A stretch of 64,000 nucleotides of DNA, taken from contig OZ026835.1 in NCBI GenBank assembly GCA_964023205.1, forward strand, positions 24,751,817 to 24,815,816. The letters are read 5' to 3'. The translations under genes and the position numbers were made by a program. A model generated the notes under the pieces. The model did not search any database. It saw only the letters and a program-made list of their open reading frames with translations, and was not told the DNA's origin. How positions within the stretch are numbered: the first letter of the stretch is position 1; each line of letters opens with the position of its first letter. This DNA comes from Lutraria lutraria (Eukaryota; Mollusca; Bivalvia; Venerida; Mactridae). Positions 1-13,562 of the stretch are shown here, piece after piece.

Positions 1-486
1 GTAAGAGACAAACATAATATATGACAAAAACATCCATTTCCCTTGGTGTCCTTGATGCTCGGTGGGTGCGTTTCCTATACGTAATTGGGTTACTTCCCTT
101 TGTCGATGATGCACGTTTATGCGTGTTCGTTACCTTCAGGGTGTGATAAAAATGAGCGCATATTACCAAATATAAATCGACTCGACTGAATGCAATCTAA
201 GAATGTGAAAACGAAGGAATGACATTTCAATAAAGTCGTCTTCTTACACATACCCATGCTTATATAGTTCCTACCTAGCATGGGGCGTAGTGGGTGTTTG
301 ACACAAGACGGCCCCCAAATCAGTGGGACAGTTCTCTCCGCATATGCTTACTTACATCCTTAATTTGTTAAGTTCGCAAATATATGAAACACAATTTCAA
401 CGCGGTGCCTGGTCTCCCTCATTCAATTTGGAATTGTTCTGCGATTAATCGGTTCCACTATTCTCAGACTGATAGTTTTTAAATAA
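1..486 (+). repeat. Satellite unit 0, right-hand 486 bp only
   Basis: Starts just downstream of the module position, so no tRNA-like module is present. Has catccttaa, a marker shared with units 1 and 2. Confidence 0.95.
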
Positions 487-1673
487 ATGCATTTCGGTAA
501 TGCAAGTACATCAATGTACATGCACCAACATACTATTATACTTACTCACCTAATTATATGTATACTGATTCACCATGTGTCCGACTTACATACATATGTA
601 ACCGTCTATATAATTTATATTAAAACAAATTGTTACTTTAACACACGCGCTGCTTATGGAATTCACAGTAAGATACCTACGTACCATATGCACATTGCCG
701 CCAACGACAACAACCCAACACGCAATGATAACACTATACAGCAGCCTTGATTGGTACATAGTGCAACATATCAAACTAAAGCCATACGGCTGGTTTCGTT
801 ACAGTAACCCCACGTGAAATGCGATTAACAATCGCTATTATTGCAGAAATGAATATTAATTAATGCAAACGTACACAATGCGCTGTTTCTATTTCATTTA
901 AATTGCAAGAAACAAACGCCAAGCGATTGCGGAACTGTTTGAAGCCTGCATAACACTAACGAATGAAAAAAGAAAGAAAAAAAAGATCCGTGGCCGGCCT
1001 CGAACCCGCCACAAAAAGTCTGTCTGTCTCGAAAGCTTTCAATGTCCGACGCTTTAGCGACTGCACCATAGCGGCACACTGTCTGACGAGAATCGGAACA
1101 TATATATCAAGATTTTTGTGCACGTGTTCGGTTGAGTGGTTTCATATTACTGTAAACTTGGCAAGTTTTACGATATCAGAAATTACTGTAAGAGACAAAC
1201 ATAATATATGACAAAAACATCCATTTCCCTTGGTGTCCTTGATGCTCGGTGGGTGCGTTTCCTATACGTAATTGGGTTACTTCCCTTTGTCGATGATGCA
1301 CGTTTATGCGTGTTCGTTACCTTCAGGGTGTGATAAAAATGAGCGCATATTACCAAATATAAATCGACTCGACTGAATGCAATCTAAGAATGTGAAAACG
1401 AAGGAATGACATTTCAATAATGTCGTCTTCTTACACATACCCATGCTTATATAGTTCCTACCTAGCATGGGGCGTAGTGGGTGTTTGACACAAGACGGCC
1501 CCCAAATCAGTGGGACAGTTCTCTCCGCATATGCTTACTTACATCCTTAATTTGTTAAGTTCGCAAATATATGAAACACAATTTCAACGCGGTGCCTGGT
1601 CTCCCTCATTCAATTTGGAATTGTTCTGCGATTAATCGGTTCCACTATTCTCAGACTGATAGTTTTTAAATAA
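487..1673 (+). repeat. Satellite unit 1 (1,187 bp)
   Basis: Module 985-1077 with altered A box. Markers: atgcatttcgg landmark, tttatatt, gcaaacgtac, private ttcaataatgtcg, catccttaa. Confidence 0.95.
985..1077 (-). pseudogene. tRNA-like module with altered A box (unit 1)
   Basis: The A box is TGGTGCAGTCGC, two changes from the majority form, one of them in the conserved GG of the D-loop. Unit 2 (2173-2265) has the same A box. The B box is consensus. Confidence 0.7.
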
Positions 1674-2861
1674 ATGCATTTCGGTAATGCAAGTACATCA
1701 ATGTACATGCACCAACATACTATTATACTTACTCACCTAATTATATGTATACTGATTCACCATGTGTCCGACTTACATACATATGTAACCGTCTATATAA
1801 TTTATATTAAAACAAATTGTTACTTTAACACACGCGCTGCTTATGGAATTCACAGTAAGATACCTACGTACCATATGCACATTGCCGCCAACGACAACAA
1901 CCCAACACGCAATGATAACACTATACTGCAGCCTTGATTGGTACATAGTGCAACATATCAAACTAAAGCCATACGGCTGGTTTCGTTACAGTAACCCCGC
2001 GTGAAATGCGATTAACAATCGCTATTATTGCAGAAATGAATATTAATTAATGCAAAACGTACACAATGCGCTGTTTCTATTTCATTTAAATTGCAAGAAA
2101 CAAACGCCAAGCGATTGCGGAACTGTTTGAAGCCTGCATAACACTAACGAATGAAAAAAGAAAGAAAAAAAAGATCCGTGACCGGCCTCGAACCCGCCAC
2201 AAAAAGTCTGTCTGTCTCGAAAGCTTTCAATGTCCGACGCTTTAGCGACTGCACCATAGCGGCACACTGTCTGACGAGAATCGGAACATATATATCAAGA
2301 TTTTTGTGCACGTGTTCGGTTGAGTGGTTTCATATTACTGTAAACTTGGCAAGTTTTACGATATCAGAAATTACTGTAAGAGACAAACATAATATATGAC
2401 AAAAACATCCATTTCCCTTGGTGTCCTTGATGCTCGGTGGGTGCGTTTCCTATACGTAATTGGGTTACTTCCCTTTGTCGATGATGCACGTTTATGCGTG
2501 TTCGTTACCTTCAGGGTGTGATAAAAATGAGCGCATATTACCAAATATAAATCGACTCGACTGAATGCAATCTAAGAATGTGAAAACGAAGGAATGACAT
2601 TTCAATAAAGTCGTCTTCTTACACATACCCATGCTTATATAGTTCCTACCTAGCATGGGGCGTAGTGGGTGTTTGACACAAGACGGCCCCCAAATCAGTG
2701 GGACAGTTCTCTCCGCATATGCTTACTTACATCCTTAATTTGTTAAGTTCGCAAATATATGAAACACAATTTCAACGCGGTGCCTGGTCTCCCTCATTCA
2801 ATTTGGAATTGTTCTGCGATTAATCGGTTCCACTATTCTCAGACTGATAGTTTTTAAATAA
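1674..2861 (+). repeat. Satellite unit 2 (1,188 bp)
   Basis: Module 2173-2265 with altered A box and gtgaccgg. Markers: atgcatttcgg, tttatatt, private ctatactgcagcc, ccccgcgtg. Confidence 0.95.
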
Positions 2862-4048
2862 ATGCATTTCGGTAATGCAAGTACATCAATGTACATGTAC
2901 CAACATACTATTATACTTACTCACCTAATTATATGTATACTGATTCACCATGTGTCCGACTTACATACATATGTAACCGTCTATATAATTGATATTAAAA
3001 CAAATTGTTACTTTAACACACGCGCTGCTTATGGAATTCACAGTAAGATACCTACGTACCATATGCACATTGCCGCCAACGACAACAACCCAACACGCAA
3101 TGATAACACTATACAGCAGCCTTGATTGGTACATAGTGCAACATATCAAACTAAAGCCATACGGCTGGTTTCGTTACAGTAACCCCGCGTGAAATGCGAT
3201 TAACAATCGCTATTATTGCAGAAATGAATATTAATTAATGCAAAACGTACACAATGCGCTGTTTCTATTTCATTTAAATTGCAAGAAACAAACGCCAAGC
3301 GATTGCGGAACTGTTTGAAGCCAGCATAACACTAACGAATGAAAAAAGAAAGAAAAAAAAAGATCCGTGACCGGCCTCGAACCCGCCACAAAAAGTCTGT
3401 CTGTCTCGAAAGCTTTCAATGTCCGACGCTTTACCGACTGCGCCATAGCGGCACACTGTCTGACGAGAATCGGAACATATATATCAAGATTTTTGTGCAC
3501 GTGTTCGGTTGAGTGGTTTCATATTACTGTAAACTTGGCAAGTTTTACGATATCAGAAATTACTGTAAGAGACAAACAATATATGACAAAAACATCCATT
3601 TCCCTTGGTGTCCTTGATGCTCGGTGGGTGCGTTTCCTATACATAATTGGGTTACTTCCCTTTGTCGATGATGCACGTTTATGCGTGTTCGTTACCTTCA
3701 GGGTGTGATAAAAATGAGCGCATATTACCAAATATAAATCGACTCGACTGAATGCAATCTAAGAATGTGAAAACGAAGGAATGACATTTCAATAAAGTCG
3801 TCTTCTTACACATACCCATGCTTACATAGTTCCTACCTAGCATGGTGCGTAGTGGGTGTTTGACACAAGACGGACCCCAAATCAGTGGGACAGTTCTCTC
3901 CGCATATGCTTACTTACATTCTTAATTTGTTAAGTTCGCAAATATATGAAACACAATTTCAACGCGGTGCCTGGTCTCCCTCATTCAATTTGGAATTGTT
4001 CTGCGATTAATCGGTTCCACTTTTCTCAGACTGATAGTTTTTAAATAA
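2862..4048 (+). repeat. Satellite unit 3 (1,187 bp)
   Basis: Module 3362-3454 with gtgaccgg and normal A box. Markers: atgcatttcgg, private atgtaccaac and agccagcat, then aaacaatat (2-base deletion), cttacatag, gacggacccc, cacttttctc. Confidence 0.95.
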
Positions 4049-5238
4049 ATGCAATTCGGTAATGCAAGTACATCAATGTACATGCACCAACATACTATTA
4101 TACTTACTCACCTAATTATATGTATACTGATTCACCATGTGTCCGACTTACATACATATGTAACCGTCTATATAATTGATATTAAAACAAATTGTTACTT
4201 TAACACACGCGCTGCTTATGGAATTCACAGTAAGATACCTACGTACCATATGCACATTGCCGCCAACGACAACAACCAAACACGCAATGATAACACTATA
4301 CAGCAGCCTTGATTGGTACATAGTGCAACATATCAAACTAAAACCATACGGCTGGTTTCGTTACAGTAACCCCGCGTGAAATGCGATTAACAATCGCTAT
4401 TATTGCAGAAATGAATATTAATTAATGCAAAACGTACACAATGCGCTGTTTCTATTTCATTTAAATTGCAAGAAACAAACGCCAAGCGATTGCGGAACTG
4501 TTTGAAGCCTGCATAACACTAACGAATGAAAAAAGAAAGAAAAAAAAAGATCCGTGACCGGCCTCGAACCCGCCACAAAAAATACTGTCTGTCTCGAAAG
4601 CTTTCAATGTCCGACGCTTTACCGACTGCACCATAGCGGCACACTGTCTGACGAGAATCGGAACATATATATCAAGATTTTTGTGCACGTGTTCGGTTGA
4701 GTGGTTTCATATTACTGTAAACTTGGCAAGTTTTACGATATCAGAAATTACTGTAAGAGACAAACATAATATATGACAAAAACATCCATTTCCCTTGGTG
4801 TCCTTGATGCTCGGTGGGTGCGTTTCCTATACGTAATTGGGTTACTTCCCTTTGTCGATGATGCACGTTTATGCGTGTTCGTTACCTTCAGGGTGTGATA
4901 AAAATGAGCGCATATTACCAAATATAAATCGACTCGACTGAATGCAATCTAAGAATGTGAAAACGAAGGAATGACATTTCAATAAAGTCGTCTTCTTACA
5001 CATACCCATGCTTATATAGTTCCTACCTAGCATGGGGCGTAGTGGGTGTTTGACACAAAACGGCCCCCAAATCAGTGGGACAGTTCTCTCCGCATATGCT
5101 TACTTACATTCTTAATTTGTTAAGTTCGCAAATATATGAAACACAATTTCAACGCGGTGCCTGGTCTCCCTCATTCAATTTGGAATTGTTCTGCGATTAA
5201 TCGGTTCCACTATTCTCAGACTGATAGTTTTTAAATAA
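4049..5238 (+). repeat. Satellite unit 4 (1,190 bp)
   Basis: Module 4549-4642, T6 class. Markers: caaccaaac, aaaaccatacgg, ccccgcgtg, gacacaaaacgg. Confidence 0.95.
4549..4642 (-). pseudogene. tRNA-like module, T6 class (representative, unit 4)
   Basis: The internal run between the boxes is T6 (aaaaaatact on the plus strand) and the A box is TGGTGCAGTCGG. The T-stem has two mismatches (gtgaccgg). The module is 94 nt. Also in units 6 (6927-7020) and 11 (12873-12966). This class should be the least able to give a full-length Pol III transcript. Confidence 0.7.
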
Positions 5239-6426
5239 ATGCAATTCGGTAATGCAACTACATCAATGTACATGCACCAACATACTATTATAATTACTCA
5301 CCTAATTATATGTATACTGATTCACCATGTGTCCGACTTACATACATATGTAACCGTCTATATAATTGATATTAAAACAAATTGTTACTTTAACACACGC
5401 GCTGCTTATGGAATTCACAGTAAGATACCTACGTACCATATGCACATTGCCGCCAACGACAACAACCCAACACGCAATGATAACACTATACAGCAGCCTT
5501 GATTGGTACATAGTGCAACATATCAAACTAAAGCCATACGGCTGGTTTCGTTACAGTAACCCCACGTGAAATGCGATTAACAATCGCTATTATTGCAGAA
5601 ATGAATATTAATTAATGCAAAACGTACACAATGCGCTGTTTCTATTTCATTTAAATTGCAAGAAACAAACGCCAAGCGATTGCGGAACTGTTTGAAGCCT
5701 GCATAACACTAACGAATGAAAAAAGAAAGAAAAAAAAAAGATCCGTGGCCGGCCTCGAACCCGCCACAAAAAGTCTGTCTGTCTCGAAAGCTTTCAATGT
5801 CCCACGCTTTACCGACTGCGCCATAGCGGCACACTGTCTGACGAGAATCGGAACATATATATCAAGATTTTTGTGCACGTGTTCGGTTGAGTGGTTTCAT
5901 ATTACTGTAAACTTGGCAAGTTTTACGATATCAGAAATTACTGTAAGAGACAAACAATATATGACAAAAACATCCATTTCCCTTGGTGTCCTTGATGCTC
6001 GGTGGGTGCGTTTCCTATACATAATTGGGTTACTTCCCTTTGTCGATGATGCACGTTTATGCGTGTTCGTTACCTTCAGGGTGTGATAAAAATGAGCGCA
6101 TATTACCAAATATAAATCGACTCGACTGAATGCAATCTAAGAATGTGAAAACGAAGGAATGACATTTCAATAAAGTCGTCTTCTTACACATACCCATGCT
6201 TACATAGTTCCTACCTAGCATGGTGCGTAGTGGGTGTTTGACACAAGACGGACCCCAAATCAGTGGGACAGTTCTCTCCGCATATGCTTACTTACATTCT
6301 TAATTTGTTAAGTTCGCAAATATATGAAACACAATTTCAACGCGGTGCCTGGTCTCCCTCATTCAATTTGGAATTGTTCTGCGATTAATCGGTTCCACTT
6401 TTCTCAGACTGATAGTTTTTAAATAA
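5239..6426 (+). repeat. Satellite unit 5 (1,188 bp)
   Basis: Module 5740-5832 with tgtcccacgc, which loses a base before the D-stem. Markers: aatgcaactac, tataattactc, aaacaatat, cttacatag, gacggacccc, cacttttctc. Confidence 0.95.
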
Positions 6427-7616
6427 ATGCAATTCGGTAATGCAAGTACATCAATGTACATGCACCAACATACTATTATACTTACTCACCTAATTATATG
6501 TATACTGATTCACCATGTGTCCGACTTACATACATATGTAACCGTCTATATAATTGATATTAAAACAAATTGTTACTTTAACACACGCGCTGCTTATGGA
6601 ATTCACAGTAAGATACCTACGTACCATATGCACATTGCCGCCAACGACAACAACCAAACACGCAATGATAACACTATACAGCAGCCTTGATTGGTACATA
6701 GTGCAACATATCAAACTAAAACCATACGGCTGGTTTCGTTACAGTAACCCCGCGTGAAATGCGATTAACAATCGCTATTATTGCAGAAATGAATATTAAT
6801 TAATGCAAAACGTACACAATGCGCTGTTTCTATTTCATTTAAATTGCAAGAAACAAACGCCAAGCGATTGCGGAACTGTTTGAAGCCTGCATAACACTAA
6901 CGAATGAAAAAAGAAAGAAAAAAAAAGATCCGTGACCGGCCTCGAACCCGCCACAAAAAATACTGTCTGTCTCGAAAGCTTTCAATGTCCGACGCTTTAC
7001 CGACTGCACCATAGCGGCACACTGTCTGACGAGAATCGGAACATATATATCAAGATTTTTGTGCACGTGTTCGGTTGAGTGGTTTCATATTACTGTAAAC
7101 TTGGCAAGTTTTACGATATCAGAAATTACTGTAAGAGACAAACATAATATATGACAAAAACATCCATTTCCCTTGGTGTCCTTGATGCTCGGTGGGTGCG
7201 TTTCCTATACGTAATTGGGTTACTTCCCTTTGTCGATGATGCACGTTTATGCGTGTTCGTTACCTTCAGGGTGTGATAAAAATGAGCGCATATTACCAAA
7301 TATAAATCGACTCGACTGAATGCAATCTAAGAATGTGAAAACGAAGGAATGACATTTCAATAAAGTCGTCTTCTTACACATACCCATGCTTATATAGTTC
7401 CTACCTAGCATGGGGCGTAGTGGGTGTTTGACACAAAACGGCCCCCAAATCAGTGGGACAGTTCTCTCCGCATATGCTTACTTACATTCTTAATTTGTTA
7501 AGTTCGCAAATATATGAAACACAATTTCAACGCGGTGCCTGGTCTCCCTCATTCAATTTGGAATTGTTCTGCGATTAATCGGTTCCACTATTCTCAGACT
7601 GATAGTTTTTAAATAA
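6427..7616 (+). repeat. Satellite unit 6 (1,190 bp)
   Basis: Module 6927-7020, T6 class. Same markers as unit 4. Confidence 0.95.
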
Positions 7617-8806
7617 ATGCAATTCGGTAATGCAACTACATCAATGTACATGCACCAACATACTATTATAATTACTCACCTAATTATATGTATACTGATT
7701 CACCATGTGTCCGACTTACATACATATGTAACCGTCTATATAATTGATATTAAAACAAATTGTTACTTTAACACACGCGCTGCTTATGGAATTCACAGTA
7801 AGATACCTACGTACCATATGCACATTGCCGCCAACGACAACAACCCAACACGCAATGATAACACTATACAGCAGCCTTGATTGGTACATAGTGCAACATA
7901 TCAAACTAAAGCCATACGGCTGGTTTCGTTACAGTAACCCCACGTGAAATGCGATTAACAATCGCTATTATTGCAGAAATGAATATTAATTAATGCAAAA
8001 CGTACACAATGCGCTGTTTCTATTTCATTTAAATTGCAAGAAACAAACGCCAAGCGATTGCGGAACTGTTTGAAGCCTGCATAACACTAACGAATGAAAA
8101 AAGAAAGAAAAAAAAAAGATCCGTGGCCGGCCTCGAACCCGCCACAAAAAGTCTGTCTGTCTCGAAAGCTTTCAATGTCCCACGCTTTACCGACTGCGCC
8201 ATAGCGGCACACTGTCTGACGAGAATCGGAACATATATATCAAGATTTTTGTGCACGTGTTCGGTTGAGTGGTTTCATATTACTGTAAACTTGGCAAGTT
8301 TTACGATATCAGAAATTACTGTAAGAGACAAACATAATATATGACAAAAACATCCATTTCCCTTGGTGTCCTTGATGCTCAGTGAGTGCGTTTCCTATAC
8401 GTAATTGGGTTACTTCCCTTTGTCGATGATGCACGTTTATGCGTGTTTGTTACCTTCAGGGTGTGATAAAAATGAGCGCATATTACCAAATATAAATCGA
8501 CTCGACTGAATGCAATCTAAGAATGTGAAAACGAAGGAATGACATTTCAATAAAGTCGTCTTCTTACACATACCCATGCTTATATAGTTCCTACCTAGCA
8601 TGGGGCGTAGTGGGTGTTTGACACAAGACGGCCCCCAAATCAGTGGGACAGTTCTCTCCGCATATGCTTACTTACATTCTTAATTTGTTAAGTTCGCAAA
8701 TATATGAAACACAATTTCAACGCGGTGCCTGGTCTCCCTCATTCAATTTGGAATTGTTCTGCGATTAATCGGTTCCACTATTCTCAGACTGATAGTTTTT
8801 AAATAA
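7617..8806 (+). repeat. Satellite unit 7 (1,190 bp), mosaic
   Basis: Module 8118-8210 with tgtcccacgc. Matches unit 5 up to the module, then switches to aaacataat, ctcagtgagtg and gcgtgtttgtt. Confidence 0.95.
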
Positions 8807-9997
8807 ATGCAATTCGGTAATGCAAGTACATCAATGTACATGCACCAACATACTATTATACTTACTCACCTAATTATATGTATACTGATTCACCATGTGT
8901 CCGACTTACATACATATGTAACCGTCTATATAATTGATATTAAAACAAATTGTTACTTTAACACACGCGCTGCTTATGGAATTCACAGTAAGATACCTAC
9001 GTACCATATGCACATTGCCGCCAACGACAACAACCCAACACGCAATGATAACACTATACAGCAGCCTTGATTGGTACATAGTGCAACATATCAAACTAAA
9101 GCCATACGGCTGGTTTCGTTACAGTAACCCCACGTGAAATGCGATTAACAATCGCTATTATTGCAGAAATGAATATTAATTAATGCAAAACGTACACAAT
9201 GCGCTGTTTCTATTTCATTTAAATTACAAGAAACAAACGCCAAGCGATTGCGGAACTGTTTGAAGCCTGCATAACACTAACGAATGAACAAAGAAAGAAA
9301 AAAAAAAAGATCCGTGGCCGGCCTCGAACCCGCCACAAAAAGTCTGTCTGTCTCGAAAGCTTTCAATGTCCGACGCTTTACCGACTGCACCATAGCGGCA
9401 CACTGTCTGACGAGAATCGGAACATATATATCAAGATTTTTGTGCACGTGTTCGGTTGAGTGGTTTCATATTACTGTAAACTTGGCAAGTTTTACGATAT
9501 CAGAAATTACTGTAAGAGACAAACATAATATATGACAAAAACATCCATTTCCCTTGGTGTCCTTGATGCTCGGTGGGTGCGTTTCCTATACGTAATTGGG
9601 TTACTTCCCTTTGTCGATGATGCACGTTTATGCGTGTTCGTTACCTTCAGGGTGTGATAAAAATGAGCGCATATTACCAAATATAAATCGACTCGACTGA
9701 ATGCAATCTAAGAATTTGAAAACGAAGGAATGACATTTCAATAAAGTCGTCTTCTTACACATACCCATGCTTATATAGTTCCTACCTAGCATGGGGCGTA
9801 GTGGGTGTTTGACACAAGACGGCCCCCAAATCAGTGGGACAGTTCTCTCCGCATATGCTTACTTACATTCTTAATTTGTTAAGCTCGCAAATATATGAAA
9901 CACAATTTCAACGCGGTGCCTGGTCTCCCTCATTCAATTTTGAATTGTTCTGCGATTAATCGGTTCCACTATTCTCAGACTGATAGTTTTTAAATAA
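8807..9997 (+). repeat. Satellite unit 8 (1,191 bp)
   Basis: Module 9309-9401 with A box TGGTGCAGTCGG. Markers: aaattacaag, gaatgaacaaag, gaatttgaaaac, aagctcgc, ttttgaattg. Confidence 0.95.
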
Positions 9998-11184
9998 ATG
10001 CAATTCGGTAATGCAAGTACATCAATGTACATGCACCAACATACTATTATACTTACTCACCTAATTATATGTATACTGATTCACCATGTGTCCGACATAC
10101 ATACATATGTTACCGTCTATATAATTGATATTAAAACAAATTGTTACTTTAACACACGCGCTGCTTATGGAATTCACAGTAAGATACCTACGTACCATAT
10201 GCACATTGCCGCCAACGACAACAACCCAACACGCAATGATAACACTATACAGCAGCCTTGATTGGTACATAGTGCAACATATCAAACTAAAGCCATACGG
10301 CTTGTTTCGTTACAGTAACCCCACGTGAAATGCGATTAACAATCGCTATTATTGCAGAAATGAATATTAATTAATGCAAAACGTACACAATGCGCTGTTT
10401 CTTTTTCATTTAAATTGCAAGAAACAAACGCCAAGCGATTGCGGAACTGTTTGAAGCCTGCATAACACTAACGAATGAAAAAAGAAAGAAAAAAAAAGAT
10501 CCGTGACCGGCCTCGAACCCGCCACAAAAAGTCTGTCTGTCTCGAAAGCTTTCAATGTCCGACGCTTTACCGACTGCGCCATAGCGGCACACTGTCTGAC
10601 GAGAATCGGAACATATATATCAAGATTTTTGTGCACGTGTTCGGTTGAGTGGTTTCATATTACTGTAAACTTGGCAAGTTTTACGATATCAGAAATTACT
10701 GTAAGAGACAAACAATATATGACAAAAACATCCATTTCCCTTGGTGTCCTTGATGCTCGGTGGGTGCGTTTCCTATACATAATTGGGTTACTTCCCTTTG
10801 TCGATGATGCACGTTTATGCGTGTTCGTTACCTTCAGGGTGTGATAAAAATGAGCGCATATTACCAAATATAAATCGACTCGACTGAATGCAATCTAAGA
10901 ATGTGAAAACGAAGGAATGACATTTCAATAAAGTCGTCTTCTTACACATACCCATGCTTATACAGTTCCTACCTAGCATGGGGCGTAGTGGGTGTTTGAC
11001 ACAAGACGGCCCCCAAATCAGTGGGACAGTTCTCTCCGCATATGCTTACTTACATTCTTAATTTGTTAAGTTCGCAAATATATGAAACACAATTTCAACG
11101 CGGTGCCTGGTCTCCCTCATTCAATTTGGAATTGTTCTGCGATTAATCGGTTCCACTATTCTCAGACTGATAGTTTTTAAATAA
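9998..11184 (+). repeat. Satellite unit 9 (1,187 bp), mosaic
   Basis: Module 10498-10590 with gtgaccgg. Has gacataca and atgttacc but not the perfect T-stem module. Private acggcttgtttcg and tttctttttcat, then aaacaatat and tatacagttcc. Confidence 0.95.
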
Positions 11185-12372
11185 ATGCAATTCGGTAATG
11201 CAAGTACATCAATGTACATGCACCAACATACTATTATACTTACTCACCTAATTATATGTATACTGATTCACCATGTGTCCGACTTACATACATATGTAAC
11301 CGTCTATATAATTGATATTAAAACAAATTGTTACTTTAACACACGCGCTGCTTATGGAATTCACAGTAAGATACCTACGTACCATATGCACATTGCCGCC
11401 AACGACAACAACCCAACACGCAATGATAACACTATACAGCAGCCTTGATTGGTACATAGTGCAACATATCAAACTAAAGCCATACGCCTTTCGTTACAGT
11501 AACCCCACGTGAAATGCGATTAACAATCGCTATTATTGCAGAAATGAATATTAATTAATGCAAAACGTACACAATGAGCTGTTTCTATTTCATTTAAATT
11601 GCAAGAAACAAACGCCAAGCGATTGCGGAACTGTTTGAAGCCTGCATAACACTAACGAATGAAAAAAGAAAGAAAAAAAAAAAGATCCGTGGCCGTCCTC
11701 GAACCCGCCACAAAAAGTCTGTCTGTCTCGAAAGCTTTCAATGTCCGACGCTTTACCGACTGCGCCATAGCGGCACACTGTCTGACGAGAATCGGAACAT
11801 ATATATCAAGATTTTTGTGCACGTGTTCGGTTGAGTGGTTTCATATTACTGTAAACTTGGCAAGTTTTACGATATCAGAAATTACTGTAAGAGACAAACA
11901 TAATATATGACAAAAACATCCATTTCCCTTGGTGTCCTTGATGCTCGGTGGGTGCGTTTCCTATACATAATTGGGTTACTTCCCTTTGTCGATGATGCAC
12001 GTTTATGCGTGTTCGTTACCTTCAGGGTGTGATAAAAATGAGCGCATATTACCAAATATAAATCGACTCGACTGAATGCAATCTAAGAATGTGAAAACGA
12101 AGGAATGACATTTCAATAAAGTCGTCTTCTTACACATACCCATGCTTACATAGTTCCTACCTAGCATGGTGCGTAGTGGGTGTTTGACACAAGACGGACC
12201 CCAAATCAGTGGGACAGTTCTCTCCGCATATGCTTACTTACATTCTTAATTTGTTAAGTTCGCAAATATATGAAACACAATTTCAACGCGGTGCCTGGTC
12301 TCCCTCATTCAATTTGGAATTGTTCTGCGATTAATCGGTTCCACTTTTCTCAGACTGATAGTTTTTAAATAA
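11185..12372 (+). repeat. Satellite unit 10 (1,188 bp)
   Basis: Module 11684-11776, B-box mutant class. Markers: catacgcctttcg, acaatgagctg, cttacatag, gacggacccc, cacttttctc. Confidence 0.95.
11684..11776 (-). pseudogene. tRNA-like module, B-box mutant class (representative, unit 10)
   Basis: The B box reads GGTTCGAGGAC (plus strand gtcctcgaacc), losing one of the consensus C residues and a T-stem pair. Units 28 (33090-33182) and 33 (39036-39128) share this change, always with a 3-base deletion about 200 bp earlier (catacgcctttcg for catacggctggtttcg). Confidence 0.7.
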
Positions 12373-13562
12373 ATGCAATTCGGTAATGCAAGTACATCAA
12401 TGTACATGCACCAACATACTATAATACTTACTCACCTAATTATATGTATACTGATTCACCATGTGTCCGACTTACATACATATGTAACCGTCTATATAAT
12501 TGATATTAAAACAAATTGTTACTTTAACACACGCGCTGCTTATGGAATTCACAGTAAGATACCTACGTACCATATGCACATTGCCGCCAACGACAACAAC
12601 CAAACACGCAATGATAACACTATACAGCAGCCTTGATTGGTACATAGTGCAACATATCAAACTAAAGCCATACGGCTGGTTTCGTTCCAGTAACCCCGCG
12701 TGAAATGCGATTAACAATCGCTATTATTGCAGAAATGAATATTAATTAATGCAAAACGTACACAATGCGCTGTTTCTATTTCATTTAAATTGCAAGAAAC
12801 AAACGCCAAGCGATTGCGGAACTGTTTGAAGCCTGCATAACACTAACGAATGAAAAAAGAAAGAAAAAAAAAGATCCGTGACCGGCCTCGAACCCGCCAC
12901 AAAAAATACTGTCTGTCTCGAAAGCTTTCAATGTCCGACGCTTTACCGACTGCACCATAGCGGCACACTGTCTGACGAGAATCGGAACATATATATCAAG
13001 ATTTTTGTGCACGTGTTCGGTTGAGTGGTTTCATATTACTGTAAACTTGGCAAGTTTTACGATATCAGAAATTACTGTAAGAGACAAACATAATATATGA
13101 CAAAAACATCCATTTCCCTTGGTGTCCTTGATGCTCAGTGAGTGCGTTTCCTATACGTAATAGGGTTACTTCCCTTTGTCGATGATGCACGTTTATGCGT
13201 GTTTGTTACCTTCAGGGTGTGATAAAAATGAGCGCATATTACCAAATATAAATCGACTCGACTGAATGCAATCTAAGAATGTGAAAACGAAGGAATGACA
13301 TTTCAATAAAGTCGTCTTCTTACACATACCCATGCTTATATAGTTCCTACCTAGCATGGGGCGTAGTGGGTGTTTGACACAAGACGGCCCCCAAATCAGT
13401 GGGACAGTTCTCTCCGCATATGCTTACTTACATTCTTAATTTGTTAAGTTCGCAAATATATGAAACACAATTTCAACGCGGTGCCTGGTCTCCCTCATTC
13501 AATTTGGAATTGTTCTGCGATTAATCGGTTCCACTATTCTCAGACTGATAGTTTTTAAATAA
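12373..13562 (+). repeat. Satellite unit 11 (1,190 bp)
   Basis: Module 12873-12966, T6 class. Markers: caaccaaac, private ataatactta and cgttccag, ctcagtgagtg, gtaataggg. Confidence 0.95.

Larger units (their letters stand above)
3580..8336 (+). repeat. Higher-order tandem dimer, two copies of 2,378 bp
   Basis: Units 4 and 5 recur as units 6 and 7 with landmarks at 4049/6427 and 5239/7617, both offset by 2,378. Shared rare markers include caaccaaac, the T6 module, aatgcaactac, tgtcccacgc and gacacaaaacgg. The preceding half of unit 3 (aaacaatat, cttacatag, ggtgcgtag, gacggacccc, cacttttctc) matches the same half of unit 5. Boundaries are approximate. Confidence 0.85.

Noticed and set aside
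985..1077. A functional tRNA gene
   Set aside because: The outer strands GCCGCTA and CACGGAT do not pair, the anticodon stem is poor in every register, and an internal T run is present in all but one copy. A tRNA-derived promoter or pseudogene fits better.
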